From Lateolabrax maculatus (lineage: Eukaryota; Chordata; Actinopteri; Acropomatiformes; Lateolabracidae), in contig CM062218.1 of the NCBI GenBank assembly GCA_031216445.1, positions 11,890,001 to 11,954,000 of the forward strand: a stretch of DNA of 64,000 bases, read 5' to 3'. Within the stretch, counting starts at the first letter, position 1; each line of letters opens with the position of its first letter. Made by a program: the position numbers and the translations under genes. Shown here piece by piece: positions 23,190 to 38,190 of the stretch. A model generated the notes under the pieces. The model was not told the origin of the DNA and made no database searches. It saw nothing but the letters and a program-made list of their open reading frames with translations.

Positions 23190-23479
23190 ACTTGATCATG
23201 GGGGTATTTTTGAGCTGTGGAGGCCTACCTGTTCTGATCTTGACATCCTGGATTTAAAACCTACATTGGTACCAACACCAGCAGTTTATATAATACTGCA
23301 GTTCTCACTTTTAAGGGGGGGGGATTTGGAAAGGAGGGATTTCCAACTTGAGGGGTCAAACACTCCCATGGACTGCATGAGGAGGATGATGCTGATGATG
23401 ATGATGATGATCCCCCTGCAAGTCCAGGTCCAGGAGAGAGAGACAACTGCCGCAGCGTCAGGCGGCCCGTTTTATTTTT

Positions 23480-23736
23480 AGCAGGTGGGGGGGGGGGGCT
23501 CTCCGCCATGTCTGGCCCGTCCGCCCCAAGAGGAGCCGCGGCGGCGCTGAGTCACGGTCCCGCTGCCCGCTCTCAGGTTCACCGCCGCGCGGCTTAATTA
23601 GGACATCCCGGAAGAGACGGCGGAGTGACGGCGGAGCGAGGACAGGACGGGACAGGAGGGGGACCGACGGACCGACGACACCGAGCCGCCCAAACCAAAC
23701 ACCCCGGCAGGAACACACCGCGGAGCGCGGAGGGAG
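23480..23736 (+). promoter_or_regulatory. CpG-rich promoter and first exon of CAP2
   Basis: Strongly GC- and CpG-rich block ending in GAGGGAG followed by a consensus donor GTAGGT at 23737. The exon would splice to the acceptor at 27535, ten bases before the CAP2 ATG. The start of transcription within the island is not resolved. Confidence 0.6.
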
Positions 23737-26700
23737 GTAGGTTGTTTCTGCACCGTTTCTCGCTGAATGTCAAGTTTAGTCGCCTCTCGGTGTGTGTGTG
23801 TGTGTGTGTGTGTGTTGTCCTGCAGTGGGGGTGTCCTACGGTGGGTGGGGGGGTTGTCTCTGCGTCTCTGCGCCCAAATGTCCTAACAGAGTCATCCTCA
23901 CCTGCTTCCTTCCTGTGCGCCATGGTTTCTTATGGGAATGGCGCAGCGTAAGAGCTCAGTGTGTTCATTATTCTGCTGGTTTATTCTCCTGAGTGTTTTT
24001 GGAGTCACGGTGATGTTGAAGCGTCAGATTTTTGTTTTGGGGGGGGGGTGAAAGTGCTGTCAGCATGCCGGCGCCATGTCATGTTTTATTATGATCGTGC
24101 CTGGCCTGCCTGATGAGCACCTGTAATCAGCCAATAGGACTTTCAGACGGAAATTAAATCACATCTCCTTCGTGTTGGCTTAAAATAGAGTCAGACTGTA
24201 GTTAAACTTTTTTACTTTTTACCTCAGGGTGTAAGCCAACATAGGCAGGGAGTCTTAAAGAGCTCAGAAAAAAAAAAGAAATAAATGAAAATGAGCCCAG
24301 CTGCTGAGGAAGATCGTGGGATGTGAGAGAAAGTTCCAGCTACTAAATGGACCTTGGGGTGACTTTGTTTCATCAACTGTTTATTATGTGATGACCTGCC
24401 TCTCATAAGCATAAACACATTTGCACCTGTTGCTACACTAAGGTCATATTACATTGATTTCCTAGCTTCTGTTTATTGATTATTGACCAGTTATTTTCAG
24501 TAGATCATCTTTATAGATGTAGTTACTGTATAACTGAAACTCACTTTTATTTCAGTTTAAATCATGACGCCTACTTTCAGTTGTCTTCAAATCAACAACA
24601 AAAAGTGGCACAGCAGTTTTTTGTAAACTGAAATTACCACATTGTGCTTTTATCTTCAGTCTCCACACGGGACAGTGAGACCTGCATTAGAATATCTTAC
24701 AGTAGGCCCACGGCAGCAAAAGGCAGACTGTGGCCCAATATAGCCCCAAAGATCAGATACCAGGTCAGAGGGTTCAGGAGACCGAGGCAGGTCAGGGTGC
24801 AGTCAGTAATATCTTTCCACTGTAGGAACATTTGTGCTTTCGCAGCTGTTGGTTGGGGTCTTTATGTGGCAGACACTGTGGCCCACCTGTCTGCACGAAC
24901 AGAGGGAGGAATGTGCTCATTTACTGGGAGCTAATGTCTACCAATGTCTACTTGATACAGCTGGAAATCATTGAGAGATGAATTTCATTGAATGCAACAT
25001 TTTGTTGTTAGCCTGGTGTTTTAATGTCTTTGCGCCACTGATGGTTTGAATCCACTCTGGCTGTTTCCCATTCAGTTTCTGTGATGTGATTTTTAAAAAA
25101 AGCATCATTGGCCTTGTCTTTGCATTGCCATGGAGAATTTGGCTGGTTGACAATACAGTCGGTGCAGACGCCTGCTGTTTCTGTCTTATGGTTTTTACCC
25201 AATGTCTGACATTATTATTGAGCGGGACAGTGATTAAGTGAAGTGCTTTGGACTTGAGCAATAAGGCTTTTGAGTCTTTGTCTTCGATTTAATGTGCAGA
25301 ATTTAAAGCTGCAACCATACGGCTGCAACAAATTATTACTGTCATTTTAGATTAATCAATCAATTAATTGTTTTATTTATAAAACATCGGGAAAACTGTC
25401 CAAGGTGACGTATTAAAAGAATAACTTAACATTCTGCTGATCTCCAGTGATGTACAGGTGTACTCCAGGACCCTGTGACATCACTGTGGGGTGTGGTTAC
25501 AGGTGCAACAGAGCACATTTCCCGGCCACACCCAACCACACCCATCACCCTCACATACGAGGGGCCGAAACCATCAAATGCTACCACTTTTGCTTCAAAA
25601 TAACAGACAATTAATTGATTATCGCAGATTAGTTTGCTGATGATCAGCTTATTGATTGATTGATACCTTTTTCTGCTCTAATAATAAACCATTCAAGAAT
25701 AGTGCTTTATCTGAGCCCAAAGTACCACCGATTTGTTGCCTGGAAATTTTGCACATAAACACGTTACCTGAAATTATGTAGTTTTTATGTGTTTTTCTTT
25801 TGGTTTTGTATATATGTTACCAGAAAATATCTATTTTTATGTCTGATATATATAGCGGGATGTATTGTAATCCCATGCAGGGCAGGCCAAATATTTGGCA
25901 CGAACCAGAAATAAAAACTAACTATAAATCTTGTATAAAGGGCCTAAAAGAAAGTGGTACCAAAAAGCCACATACTTAGAAATTGACATTCATATCTGAC
26001 TTGGTGCACATGATCAGCCTACATCGAGCTCTCCAGGTTTCAGGCCTGGCTCACGAGCTGTTGTGACCCAGAGAGCAGAAATAGCAGTTGAGTCCTGCGA
26101 CAGGCATCTGGCACTGGTGAGAGGTTTCTCCAGAGAGATGACTCGATGACGCCCATCAGGACATGTTTGCTGCTCACAACACATAATTACTAGACATAAT
26201 TTACAAAGATTACAGACAGGGAACACAAGTTTACTTCTATAGTTCATCAGTTGTAAAGCAAATTAAACAGATAGTAACTCACACAATTGGACTGTGTGTT
26301 TGACATGAAGGTAGCAGGTGTCAGACTAGGAACTGCGTGTTACCTAGCAGTAGTTTGCGTAAACATGCAGTGGGTTGCTGGATTGAATTCCACTCTGTTG
26401 ACTAATAAATGTAGGAAACAAGACTTCATTGCCTCATGATGATACATATGCTTGGTCAGTGTTAAAGGCAGGGATACAATATGTTCTGTGCTGCTATCTC
26501 CAGTGTGTTTCAGTGGCATTCGATTACAGCTGGAGATTTGTTTACCTCTTTCTACTAAGCTCGACTTGAATTTGTGCGCAGCCTATAACATCATGTATGT
26601 TGTATAAATTCTATGGCAGAACTTTTACTCGAGCTGTTCAATCAGCATCTTTCCCAGAGTGTCGTTTGTGATAATGTGTGGAAGTTTAATCTGGGAAATA

Positions 26701-27535
26701 TTCAGGGGAATTTAGGTCACTCTTACCCGATCAGCATCAGCACTTTGATCAGGTAGTTTCTTTGATACATTAGCAAATGGATTGTAGGCCTGAAGTTTAA
26801 ACTAGTTGAGATGCCACTTTTCATCAGAAAGTCAGTGAAGACAAGTCATGTGATTGGCTGGTCGCGTATTCAACAGCCAACAGCTGTCAACAGCAACAGC
26901 CAGCCAGATACTTTGAGGTAAATTTTGATTAGGTAAAACCTGCTGAAATCAAATAAATCAAATAAATTACCTGCAATAAACTCTGACTTAAAAGTTTATT
27001 GGATGTATAAATTCATGTGATTATTTGTTTTATTTTATTTGATTAACTTTGGGTCTCCATAGGCCAAAATATAAAACATGTTTTTATTTTGTTTGTATCA
27101 GAAGATACTCTATATTTCATCAGGTATTTTCCCGGCGTTTCTGTGATTTTTCCCACTGCACTGAATTCTCTGACTTTCCTATCGCGCTCGCTCCAGTCTC
27201 TGTCCCACCTTAATCCAATTGTGTGACATGTTCATAAGGTTGTGATTGTGGCAGAGGGCCAGACAGCTCAAACAGACACAGTGTTAATATAAACCCCACA
27301 GCACTGGCTACATTTAGTTTCACTCTGTAATGACATGGGCCAGCTTTGTGAACACAGTGAGCAACAGGGTGGGAAAGTTGAGTAGTGATTCTGTCACTCA
27401 GGACTCTGACTGACATTTTTTTCTCTTGGGACCAATAAAGTAAAACAACAAACTGTATAACAAAACTAATCCTCATTCTAAGACCAGACAAATCACAGTA
27501 CAGCTTAAGAAACCATTCCTGCTTTGTGTTTCTAG
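23737..27535. other. CAP2 intron in the 5' UTR
   Basis: 3.8 kb intron between the non-coding first exon and the ATG exon. It holds a TG run (about 23790-23815) and a degraded interspersed repeat (about 25315-25690). No coding exon found. Confidence 0.55.
25315..25690. mobile_element. Interspersed repeat, GCTGCAAC/ATTAATCAAT type, degraded
   Basis: Begins GGCTGCAACAAATTATTACT and ends with an ATTGATTGATTGATA block. The ends are loosely inverted, AT-rich GATTAATCAATCAATTAATTG-like stretches. Related copies lie at 33247-33560, 37364-37683, 54861-55098 and 61180-61550. The centre is not obviously alignable. Confidence 0.45.
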
Positions 27536-27545
27536 GTCTGTCACC

Positions 27546-30500
27546 ATGGAAGGCTTAATGCAGCGGCTGGAGCGAGCTGTGACTCGTCTGGAGAAGATGT
27601 CCGTCACGATGCCCATGGAGAACGGGGGCTTTGTTAATGGCATCGATGGAGGCAAGTCTTTGCTTCACCTTACTCAATACTCAACTCAGAGGTTTGGGAG
27701 ACAGTGAAAAAATGCTTTATTCTCTTCAGTCATACAATTTTCTAAAGTTAAATAGGCACATTTACATTTCAGTGAAAGCTCAGCATGAGAGCAGTCATTT
27801 CTCCGTGTGTCCAGGTTTGTCTCAGTGCGTCGAGGCCTTTGACGTCGTACTGAAAGGCCCATTGTCAGAATACCTGAACAACAGCCGAGCCATAGGAAGC
27901 GAGGTGGAGAAACAGGTGAGTTGCGTTTGATTTATCCACCAAAATCTCCACTAAAGTGTCCTCTTATCGTTCAGCTGTCGAAAACCAGATGAGAGAAGAG
28001 AAGAGTTCATCAAAATGTTGATAGACTCATGAGTTGCCTTCAGTTATTATTGTACACTTTTATTGCCCTGGGTTTTGCTTCTCAAGGCAACATAAAGCTG
28101 CTGGCCTGTGGCTGCATGCAGCCTGAGAGGAAGATGGCAGACACGACTCAGGGCTGAAAAATCCACCACAATCTGCATTTATTTGCAGATTGTTTTTTCA
28201 GTAAAGGACAACGCTCCTCGTAGAAAAGATGGAGATACAACACTATTTATTGACCTTGGAAATCATAATTTAAACCAGCTTCATAACCAATGTCATGATT
28301 GTTTTTTGCTATATTGATATATAAATGTAAATACATGCAGGAAACAGCATTTATATACTTAGATATACAAGTATATATCCCCCCGCCCCACACTACTGAA
28401 ACTAAATCTGCACCTGTGACACACACATATTCAAAAGATAAACGATGATAAGCCAGTCAAACACCTTCCCGTGCACACTCTCATGCATGTTCTGCAGCAG
28501 ACAGATGTCACCACAGCTGCTGTTCTAACTATCGTTTGTTACACTATAGGTTAATCAGTCTACTGTTGACAAAAGCAACTATTAATCATCTTTAAAGATA
28601 GGTCTTCCGAAGGGAAAGGTTGCTCTTACTTCTACTACTTCTTTTGAGAAATCCTCAGTTTGAAAAGCTCTTTATAATGAGCTCTCTAACCAGTGGAGCA
28701 ACTAGTGCAGTCTCTCTGTGCCAACCTTTATTTGATTTCATCATCTTACTTTAGGTCCCACTTAGATATGCAAGGCTCTGCAAAGCTGAAGGATAGTGAT
28801 GTGTTTGTATGGGAGGTCCACGATCCAAAAGTTGATAGGCAGCGTGGTGTGTTGATTTGTGTCTGTGTGTGTGAGAGAGAAAGGGCTTCCTGACTTCTAC
28901 AAAGCCAAGGATGGGAGTATGATTGACCTTACAATCATTTATCAAACTGCTAGCAGAGCATCTCTTCCTATTTGGTAATGACCTATACTCCCACTAGGAC
29001 TGTAAGTGTGTTTTGTGGTAAGCCAGTTGGCAATAATAGCTGTGTTATGTCCTTGGAATAAATCCAAAACAACAAGGAGTTCTCCAAAATAGAAGAGTAA
29101 AGGCAGGCGGGGAGGAATGACAGTGAAATGTAAAAAAAAAAAAAAAAGAGGGCTTGTATTTCCTCCTCTTCACCTTGAAAGAAGATCTGTATCTCTGTGT
29201 CCCCTCACTGAAGGAGGAGGGGGAGTGTGTGAGCGAGAGCCAGAGGTACTTTCTTTAAGTTTGCAGAGCTCCTTTTATGGACAAAGCCTCCCTGGTGGTT
29301 CCCTTGGCCCGCAACTGGAGGCCTCAAACACACACAGGACACAGCTGGCTGGGACTAACCCAAACTCTGTATGTGTGTGACTATATTTCCTTTTTAATGT
29401 CCAAGACAGACAGACACTGCCTTGATTTTCAGGCGTGAGAGAACACAGAAATATCATGCATTTTTTTCAGGGCACTTTATTTAGTATACACATTATAGTA
29501 ACATGGTGCTTATTACATTCAATAAAAGGTGTCATGTATAATCCTAACCTATCTGACTTTGATTCTTTATGATCGACAGGCGGAGATGGTGAACAATGCC
29601 CTGCAGACTCAGAGAACTTTCCTCAAGATGGCTGCCACACACCAGGAACCTGCACAGGTACAACATACTGAAACTTACTGATGGTGTAGTCACTGTCGGT
29701 CCACTTTACTACATGGAGTGCTTAATCAGCAGTCAGGGTATACTGCAATATACCGGTAGGTTGTTGAAATGTCACTGAATAAAAAGGGAGCTGTGATTCA
29801 AGTCTGCAGTTACTCTTTGTGTTGCAACTTTTATTGATTCTTTGGTATCCAGCATCTTTCCCACTGAGGTTTTATATCAGGTATATTCTCAGAAAATATG
29901 GCTGGACCTTTTATTACATAATTCACAGTGAAGCAAATTTGCAAAAGTGAATAGCTACAGACAAACTGTTTCTTGCTTACATTAAAACTTGCTTACATCA
30001 AAACAAACAAGACACAATTATCGTACATTGAAGAACAAAATTAAGTTTGAAACTATTACTCTAGCAAATAGGCCAATGTGCCAGATATTCCTGACACTTT
30101 GCCCTTAACTCTGAGGCCTGGGCTAGACTGTAGAACTATGAGAAATCATGTTGTTAACAGTTATGGTAACATCACATATCTTGCCACTGCCATTAGTGTT
30201 GTTTACAGTTTAAAACTGAAAGTGGTGGGAATAAATAATCTATCATGTGACTTGATACCCTCATTATGATTCGCTGCACACAAAAAAACCTTTCAGTTAA
30301 ATGCAGCAGGTGATGCACCGTGCAACTCTCATGACATTCAGTTACAAATTGCATCAGATGTTTCACATTTAACAGCAGCCTGACATAGGAGTGAACAGTC
30401 AGTCTGCGTCCTCCCCTCCTGTGTCCCCCAGCAGGCCGGGCTGTTCACAGAGGGATTACGCTGCTCTTTGACTAAGAAAACGCTAATACAACACATTCCC

Positions 30501-31374
30501 AACATGTTCACATATAGTGAAAGGGGGGTGGGAGAGAAAGCTGTCTGTGTGTGTGAGAGAGCTGATATGATATCATCCCATTGGCCTTCTGTTTGTGTTG
30601 TGTGTGTGTGTCTGTGTGTGTGTGTTACAGCGTTCGCAGAGCCCACCAGGAAGTGATTACTCCGTATCTGGCAGGTCATTGGCTGAGAAGCGGTGAAAAT
30701 AGAGTTCAGTGATTGTCAGAAATGCAAACAATGACAGAGTGAGGGTTTTACAGAGGGAGAGGGGGACAGACCCAAGAGAGGGGAGGGGTGACAGAGTGGA
30801 GACAGATATAAAGGAAGAGGAGATGAAATTCGGCCAAATAAACTCAAAACCAAACACGGAAAAGGGATGAAAAAACCCTTTAAGTCTTGTCCCCTTTCCA
30901 AATATGTAATTGTCATAGAGCGCTGCTTTTATCCATTTTTGAGCAAACACATACAAGACGTTTCTGTCTATTTTCTAAACTAAACTTTTGACTTAACTTG
31001 GACTGACTGCTGTGAGACTTGACTCCCCAAAAACTTGACTTGAAGTCTTTTCTTCAAAGTTTGAAAATCCTTGAACAATAAAAAAATATTAACACAGTGC
31101 CAGACGGGCCTTTAATATTTTATACGTAGGCCTGTGCATTACATAGCTGTAAAAAAAAAAAAAAAGTTACCCGTATATGTGGGTTTAAAGACAGACATTG
31201 ATTGATCCATGTTTTTTGAGTTTTAAGGCACTTCTGCCTTAGTCCCAGTAGCCTCGGTCGAAGCCTCTAAGGAAAGCTGAGGCTGACACCAGTGGAACTG
31301 AGGTTACTGTAGCTTAACAAGGTTCGGACATCAGTTCTCTATTCACAGACAACATGACCCATTAACCGTTCAGT

Positions 31375-31408
<34 letters not shown>

Positions 31409-31612
31409 CTGTCGATATCTGTAGTCCTCAATACAGATCAGACAGAGGAAGAAAAGTGTGTTTGACCCTGGCCAGTACCCCCTCTACACACACACACACA
31501 CACACACATACACGGAGCTTACAAACTTCTGGCCTAGCTCTGCAGCACAGCACTGTTGTGCTCTCTGACTTTTTATGGGCATGTTCTATATTTGAGCCTG
31601 TTGTCAGTAAGT

Positions 31613-31680
<68 letters not shown>

Positions 31681-34600
31681 CCGATTAAGTGTGAGACAGA
31701 GAAAGTAAGCCTCTCTCTCATGTGACCTCAAGTTGGCCCGTTAACTTGATGTGTGTGTGTGTTTTTTTGTCTGTGTTGCTGGTTCGGGCAGTTCACTCAC
31801 ACTGTAGACCTTCACCGATTTAAAAAGAAACCCTCCTACAGCTGTCGCCCTCCATTCTCTACCTTTGATCCACTGCTTATATAGGAAGTCAAGGCTTGGA
31901 CGCTGTGCTATTGTAACACACTGAGCACATTCGCTACCCATCAAATAATGTGAGCCGACGTTTTTGATCCTTTTGTCGGCTCATTCCCTTTCTGTCTGTT
32001 TTCACGTCTACAGTCCACATCTCTGCTTCAGTTGACCTCTTATCCACGTAGTCACGTGAACATTTGCATTTAGATAAAATAGTTTGCTGTCTTATTATGA
32101 ATCACTTAGCTGATTCAAATTGTTTTGTTCAGTCCAGTTCAGAGATTATCATCGACTGTGTCGTATCTGTACAATAAGAAACTGCCTCCAGTCTTTCTGC
32201 TAAACTGTTTTTTTTTTTGCATGGATTAAACAAATGAAATATAACTTATATAATGTTAATTAGTGAGCTTTAGAGGTGCTGTTATGCAGATCTTTTATTT
32301 TTTGGACAGAGCCAGTCTAAGAAAGCAAATAGTGTGTTGCCAACAATGTTGAATTATCTGATTATTTTTTATCAGTTTTGGCCCACATTAGTGTTGTTCA
32401 TTAATTGAAAAGTTCAGCAACCTGCAACAGAGTTATCGCGTCATGAGTGTTTCTGTGGCTTTATCTGTCTTTCAGTAAGATTTTAAAGCTCTAGTTTGAT
32501 ATTTCGTGGAATATATTATCTGTTTTCTTTCCGTTAGATGAGAAGATCAATATTATCTCAGTTTAGCATTAAAAAAGGAGGCAGGGGAAAACAGCCTAGC
32601 TTTTGACCACAACTTGTCTTTTTTACACTTCAACACTTGTTGTAGTTAAGCAAAAAACATATAATGCATATAATGTGAGCTTAGTGAGCTTAAGAGGTGC
32701 TTGAAGGTGGATTTATTTGCCGTCAGACAGAGCCAGGCTCGCTGTTTCCCCTTGTTTTCAGTCTTTATGCTAAGCTAAGCCAACTGCCGGCTTCATATTT
32801 AATTTACAGATGTGAGGTAGAGATCTAAGACTAATGCAGATTTATTTGTGCTCAGGAATGTGGCTGTTTTTGTTGGCAAATTGCTGAAGGCTCTTACATG
32901 GAAAATTGACTCTCGCTCCTGTTCTAACGTGATGCCAACATGTACATTTTCCAGAAAATTTACGGGCTACAGTGCACTTGGGAATACAGCTCTTCAAACG
33001 TTTCTTTTTGAGTGACTCCTGTCTGCGCCTCACTCCGTCTCAGCCTTTACATCTGTCTCTTTCATCACTGGGCAGCATGATTGAGTGAGGGGAATTTCAT
33101 GACTTATACTCTGACTTCTGAGTCACAGAATACAAGTCATGCTTTCATTGGGAGCCATGATGATGATGATGATGTTGTTGTTGTTCTTGTTGTTCTCTTC
33201 AGTTGCTGGAGAATGTCCTCCTTGCTTTTCATTAATTTTCACATAAATGGTAGGCTTAAACAATCCGCTGATTGATTGATCAGTTGAATCTGCAACTATT
33301 TTGGTAATTTATGAGTTGTTTTAGTCATTTTTTTCAAGCAAAAATGCCATACGTGCTGAATTCTGCTCCTCAAATGTGCAGATGTAATGCTTTTCGTTGT
33401 ATTATATGATAGTAAAGTGAATGTTTTTGGGTTTTGGACTGTTGATCAGACATTTAAAGACGTCTGCTCGGGCTGTGGGAATCCATTATGGCCATTTTTC
33501 GGGTTTTTTGAGATAAAACAACTAATTAGTCAGAATAATCTGTAATGAAAATACTCATTAATTGCAGATTATAGTGAAGAAAAATGGAACTAAGTGAATA
33601 GGTTAACACTGAAAACTAAAATAATACTGAACGAGGGAGAAAGGTGATGGAATAATCATACCAAATTCGTATTACCTCAAATCACCCATACTGTACATTC
33701 CTACTCAGCAAACACAGTACATCCCTATTTGCAGTACAGTATCTGATTTAGTTGGATTTAGTGAGAAGCCGGAGGAGCAGTGAAAGGAGCGTCTATCCCA
33801 GCTTATGGAGATCATGTGCATCTGATTGGCGAAAGAATTTGTTTGGAAAAAAGAAGAAAGCTTACTTCTGTTTTTATTGCTCGTTTGCACGCAAGCATAA
33901 AATAACAGAAGCGGACATCCATGAATTTTGTCATACAGCATCTCCTCACATCTACATATGTTATACAAAAACAAAAGATAGATAGATATATGTAATTTAC
34001 ATAAACTGATTTATCAAAGCATCTACACTGGCTTGTAATCTATCATCTGCTTCAACAACAGAGCCATGTTCTGCAGTGGGTTCTTCAACTCCTCAATAAA
34101 AAAACAGTTTTGTCACAGCTCATTAACAGTAAATGTTTCACATAGCAGCCAGTTCACTGCAGATCAGAACAAGAAAGCTATAGCAGCACTTGACCAATGA
34201 AACATTGTGTCCCTGAATCCAAGTGTGTGCAGGCGCATGATAGGTAAACTGTAAACACTGGAGGAGCGGTATGCCTTACAAGGCCAGAGGGATCTCCCCA
34301 TGAACCGAGGAATGTTTGTAGGAACGAAGTCATGGGGAGGGGAGCTGAGAGCTGGGAGACGAGCTATACTGTAGCGGAGATCTGGAACTTCCAATGGAAA
34401 AAGGCTCTGGGTAATAAAATTGGTTACTGTCCTGTCGTCCAGTTTAGGAATTACTGACTGGGGGGGTGGGCAGGGACACAACGCTGGGGTTGTAAAATCC
34501 AAAGTATCTGAAACATGTTATCCACTATGGTTGTCTAGCTCTCAGGGCTTTTTGTGGTTTGAGTTAAATGTAATAAGTTGTTTACAGGATTCCCACTCCA

Positions 34601-37170
34601 ATCTCATTTCCATGCATCCTCCTCTTACATTCCATCCTTTTCTCCTGTATCCTTTCATCCTGTCCTAATTTCTCCCTTCTCCTTCTTCTTCTGCAGACGG
34701 AGCTGCATGACCTGCTGAAGCCAATTTCGGATCACATCCAGGAGATCCAGAGCTTCAGAGAACGAAACCGTGGCAGCCGTCTCTTCAACCACCTGTCGGC
34801 CGTCAGCGAGAGCATTCCCGCTCTAGGCTGGGTGGCTGTGGTAAGGAAGAATACAATGATGCACTCTGATGCCTTTAGAAACATAAAAAAGCACATAGAC
34901 ACATGCATATAAACAGATAACACAATGTCACTGAAGGATGATATAAATTGAAGCGGTTCCTTTACTGTTTAGAAGAAATATCAAGTAATAACCATGATTT
35001 GTTTGCGGTTCCATCCTTTGAACAATTTCAACTTTGAATAAAAATTTCAATAAAAAATAAAACTAACCACTTCTGAAAAATACTACCTATGAAAAAACTG
35101 GCCCTCTATCTGTCTCTCTGTTTCCCATCAGAACAAAATCTCTTTTTCGGAGTTTAGGAATGAATATCATTTAGATTAAGATCTAAGCTTTTGCCCTGAA
35201 GCTGGCTCTGGTCAGTGTTCATTGCTGACAGGAGGGCACTTCTCTCTATAATCCGCTGATAGTCAGATACTTTCCTAAAGGTCCGTGTAAGACTGTTTGG
35301 ACCTCTCAGTGCTTCTGTCACACTGGCAGTGAGATAAGTGTTTTCTAACTAACGTTTATCTCTCTCAGAGTCAGAAGCCGGGTCCGTATGTGAAGGAGAT
35401 GAATGATGCTGCCACCTTCTACACCAACAGAGTGCTGAAGGACTACAAGGAGATGTAAGTACTGTATATCTACTAAATTCTTCACATGTGCACCCGTCGC
35501 TGAAGGATAATCTTAAAATTGTGCCGTTATTAATAATCCTGTTTTTTGTGGAAATAGATGAATTGGGAAAATCTGACTCCATTTCCCCTTGCTTCCTCCT
35601 ACCTTACTGCTTACGTCATCTTGTTTTCATATCATATCTGTGTCTCCCCCTCTCACCAACCTTCACTTGTCTCCCAGCGACAGACGTCACGTAGACTGGG
35701 TGCGTTCCTACCTGTCAATCTGGACCGAGATGCAGTCCTTCATCAAACAGCACCACACTACGGGACTGGTGTGGAGCAAGAATGTGAGTACAACATACAC
35801 ACACGTTATTATCTGTTCATTTACATTTTTTACATTTTATCTGCTCAATTTCATATATTTGATTTGTTGCTCCTCCTCTCCTCTTTAACAACAATACACT
35901 TGCCTGAAAACAAGAAATGACTCCTGTAACAACATGTTTATTATCTTAGCTGTGTTTTCATTGATTTTCCATTCGCAGGCCTGGATATTTTTATATCTGA
36001 GCTCAAATTAACTTCTACTTTTTGCGTACACTTCCATTTTTAGTTATGGAGCTGCTGGTTAGATAAAGCACTGCAAAGAGCATGAATGAATGAATGAGGT
36101 TCTCTCGAATGGCTTCACCCTGCGGTTCTCCATAGAGATAACAAAACCTCTGTCACTCCCACACACCCTTCTGTTTATGGATGTCTGCTCTGGGACTCCT
36201 CGGCAGTCACACTCACTAGATCCCAGAGATTATGATGGCTCAAAAACAAATCCTTCAAAACACACTTGACCTCTTTTTATTTTAGCTCGAAGGGTTTCTC
36301 ATCTTTATTCACTGAAAGAATGCTGACTGATGATTCTCTGCGTTTTGGCATTTAATATTAATATAAGTTGTGCCATTTATTTCTTAAAGGAACTGTTTGA
36401 CATTTCGGATTTTTTTCGCTTTTATTTTATTTCATTTTGCTCTTGCTGAGAGTTAGATGATAAGATCAATACCACTCTCATATCTGCATGGTAAATATAA
36501 TGTTAAAACCAGGACAGGTAGTTTAGCTTAGACTAGTTCACTAAATAACAAAAGCGTGTTAATTAGTGAACTCAGTTATTCAATCCGTACAGAAACAAGT
36601 GTAGTGTAAAAATGACAAGTTTATGTTTTAAGAGGGAGCAGTGACTTCCTGAACTGCTGGAGTATTTTAGCTGTTTCCAGTCTTTATGTTACATCATACA
36701 TACATCAATCTTCTCATCTTGGCAAGAGCAAAACAAAGTAAAATAAACAAAAGCGAGTAAGCGTATTTCACAAACTGCTCCTTTAACCTCAAATGATCAA
36801 AATCTTAGGTGGAGCTAATGCTCAACAACTGTGCATGCATGTGTGTTTTCTACATACAGAAACTTGAGAGCCTGCAGTGGCTCTGTGTGTGTCAGCTGTC
36901 GTCCCTGCTGGGAGACGACAGAGCTGAAGTGTGTGTGCGTACAAGGCCGGGAGTGTGTGGCACTAACAGGTGGTCCTCAGGGTTTACTTGAATGGAGGTT
37001 TTCTTCACAGAAGAACCCCGACAAAGGGACTGTGTACACACACAGCCAGCGCAGTAACCTAAACTGCAGGGCTGGTCCCCCCTTCAACGCAGCCGTCATC
37101 TGCTGCTCAGATAGGGGTCTAGTGACACGCTTATACTCCTGACATGCACAGGATGACATATGGAGGGGCC

Positions 37171-37205
<35 letters not shown>

Positions 37206-38149
37206 CCACACACACACACACAGTCACATTGGTTCATACGCATCAGGCACATGGCAAAAATGGATTTCATATTTCATAAAAACGTGACTGAAATGTATAA
37301 CAAGTCAGCTAAGTGCCTCTGCAAATCAAGTGTGATCAAATATCTGTGTGCTCCTGTAGGCAATTTCAGTTCATCATCGATTAATCTGACAATTATTTCT
37401 CAATTGATAGTTTGTTTGTGGGGGAAAAAGGCCATCACAACTTCACAAATCTCAAGGTGAAGCCTTCAAGTTGCATGTTTTGTCCAACCAACAGTCCAAA
37501 ACCCAAATATTTTCTGTTTACTGTCACATAACACAAAGAAAAGCAGCAAATTTTCACATTTGAGAAGATGGAAGCAGAAAAAGTTTTCTATTCCTGCTTA
37601 AAAAATGACTTCAAAGGATTGAAAAATGATTAATTAATTAATGATTATCGCTTAATCGTTTCTCTGATAGTCAGAAGCAGTAGAAAAATGTCTCTGATTG
37701 TAGTGTCTGTATATAAAGATTTAAAATTAAATTCATCCCAGTGATACAAGTAATTTGTCAGACAAAAAATGGATGAAACTGACCAAAAACCCCTCAGAAA
37801 CTAAAAAAAAGGGCAAAAATATCCTCGACCAAAAAAGTAAACAAGCATGTTTGTGTATACCTATACACAGACAAACACACAAGCAGGCATGAACACAAAG
37901 AGGCAGTCAGACAGTTTTACAGCCAACTCACACACACATTCACACACATGCTGGTTCTAATCCAGTGGTATGCACTGAGCTGTTTAGTGTAACAGGTCAG
38001 CATTGTTCAGCAATGATATTCACAACACATGTGCCTTGGGTCAAAGGTCAAGTAGTCTCAGCTGTACTCAGAAGCGCGTAAAGTGACAGTTCAACCCCTC
38101 TAATAGGTGTGTGTGTCTGTCTCTGGCAGCTGTGCAAGGTCTTCAGACA

Positions 38150-38190
<41 letters not shown>

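Larger units (their letters stand above)
29658..34696. other. CAP2 intron after coding exon 3 (5 kb)
   Basis: Repeat-laden intron. It has CA runs (about 31376-31405, 31485-31508), a TG run followed by a GA run (about 31610-31670), a fragment and a fuller copy of a TIR repeat (32185-32825), and a minus-oriented interspersed repeat (33247-33560). No hidden exon was found. Confidence 0.6.

Noticed and set aside
24968..25261. 97-codon minus-strand open frame in the CAP2 5' intron
   Set aside because: No transposase, reverse transcriptase or other motif recognised; not called as a gene or element.
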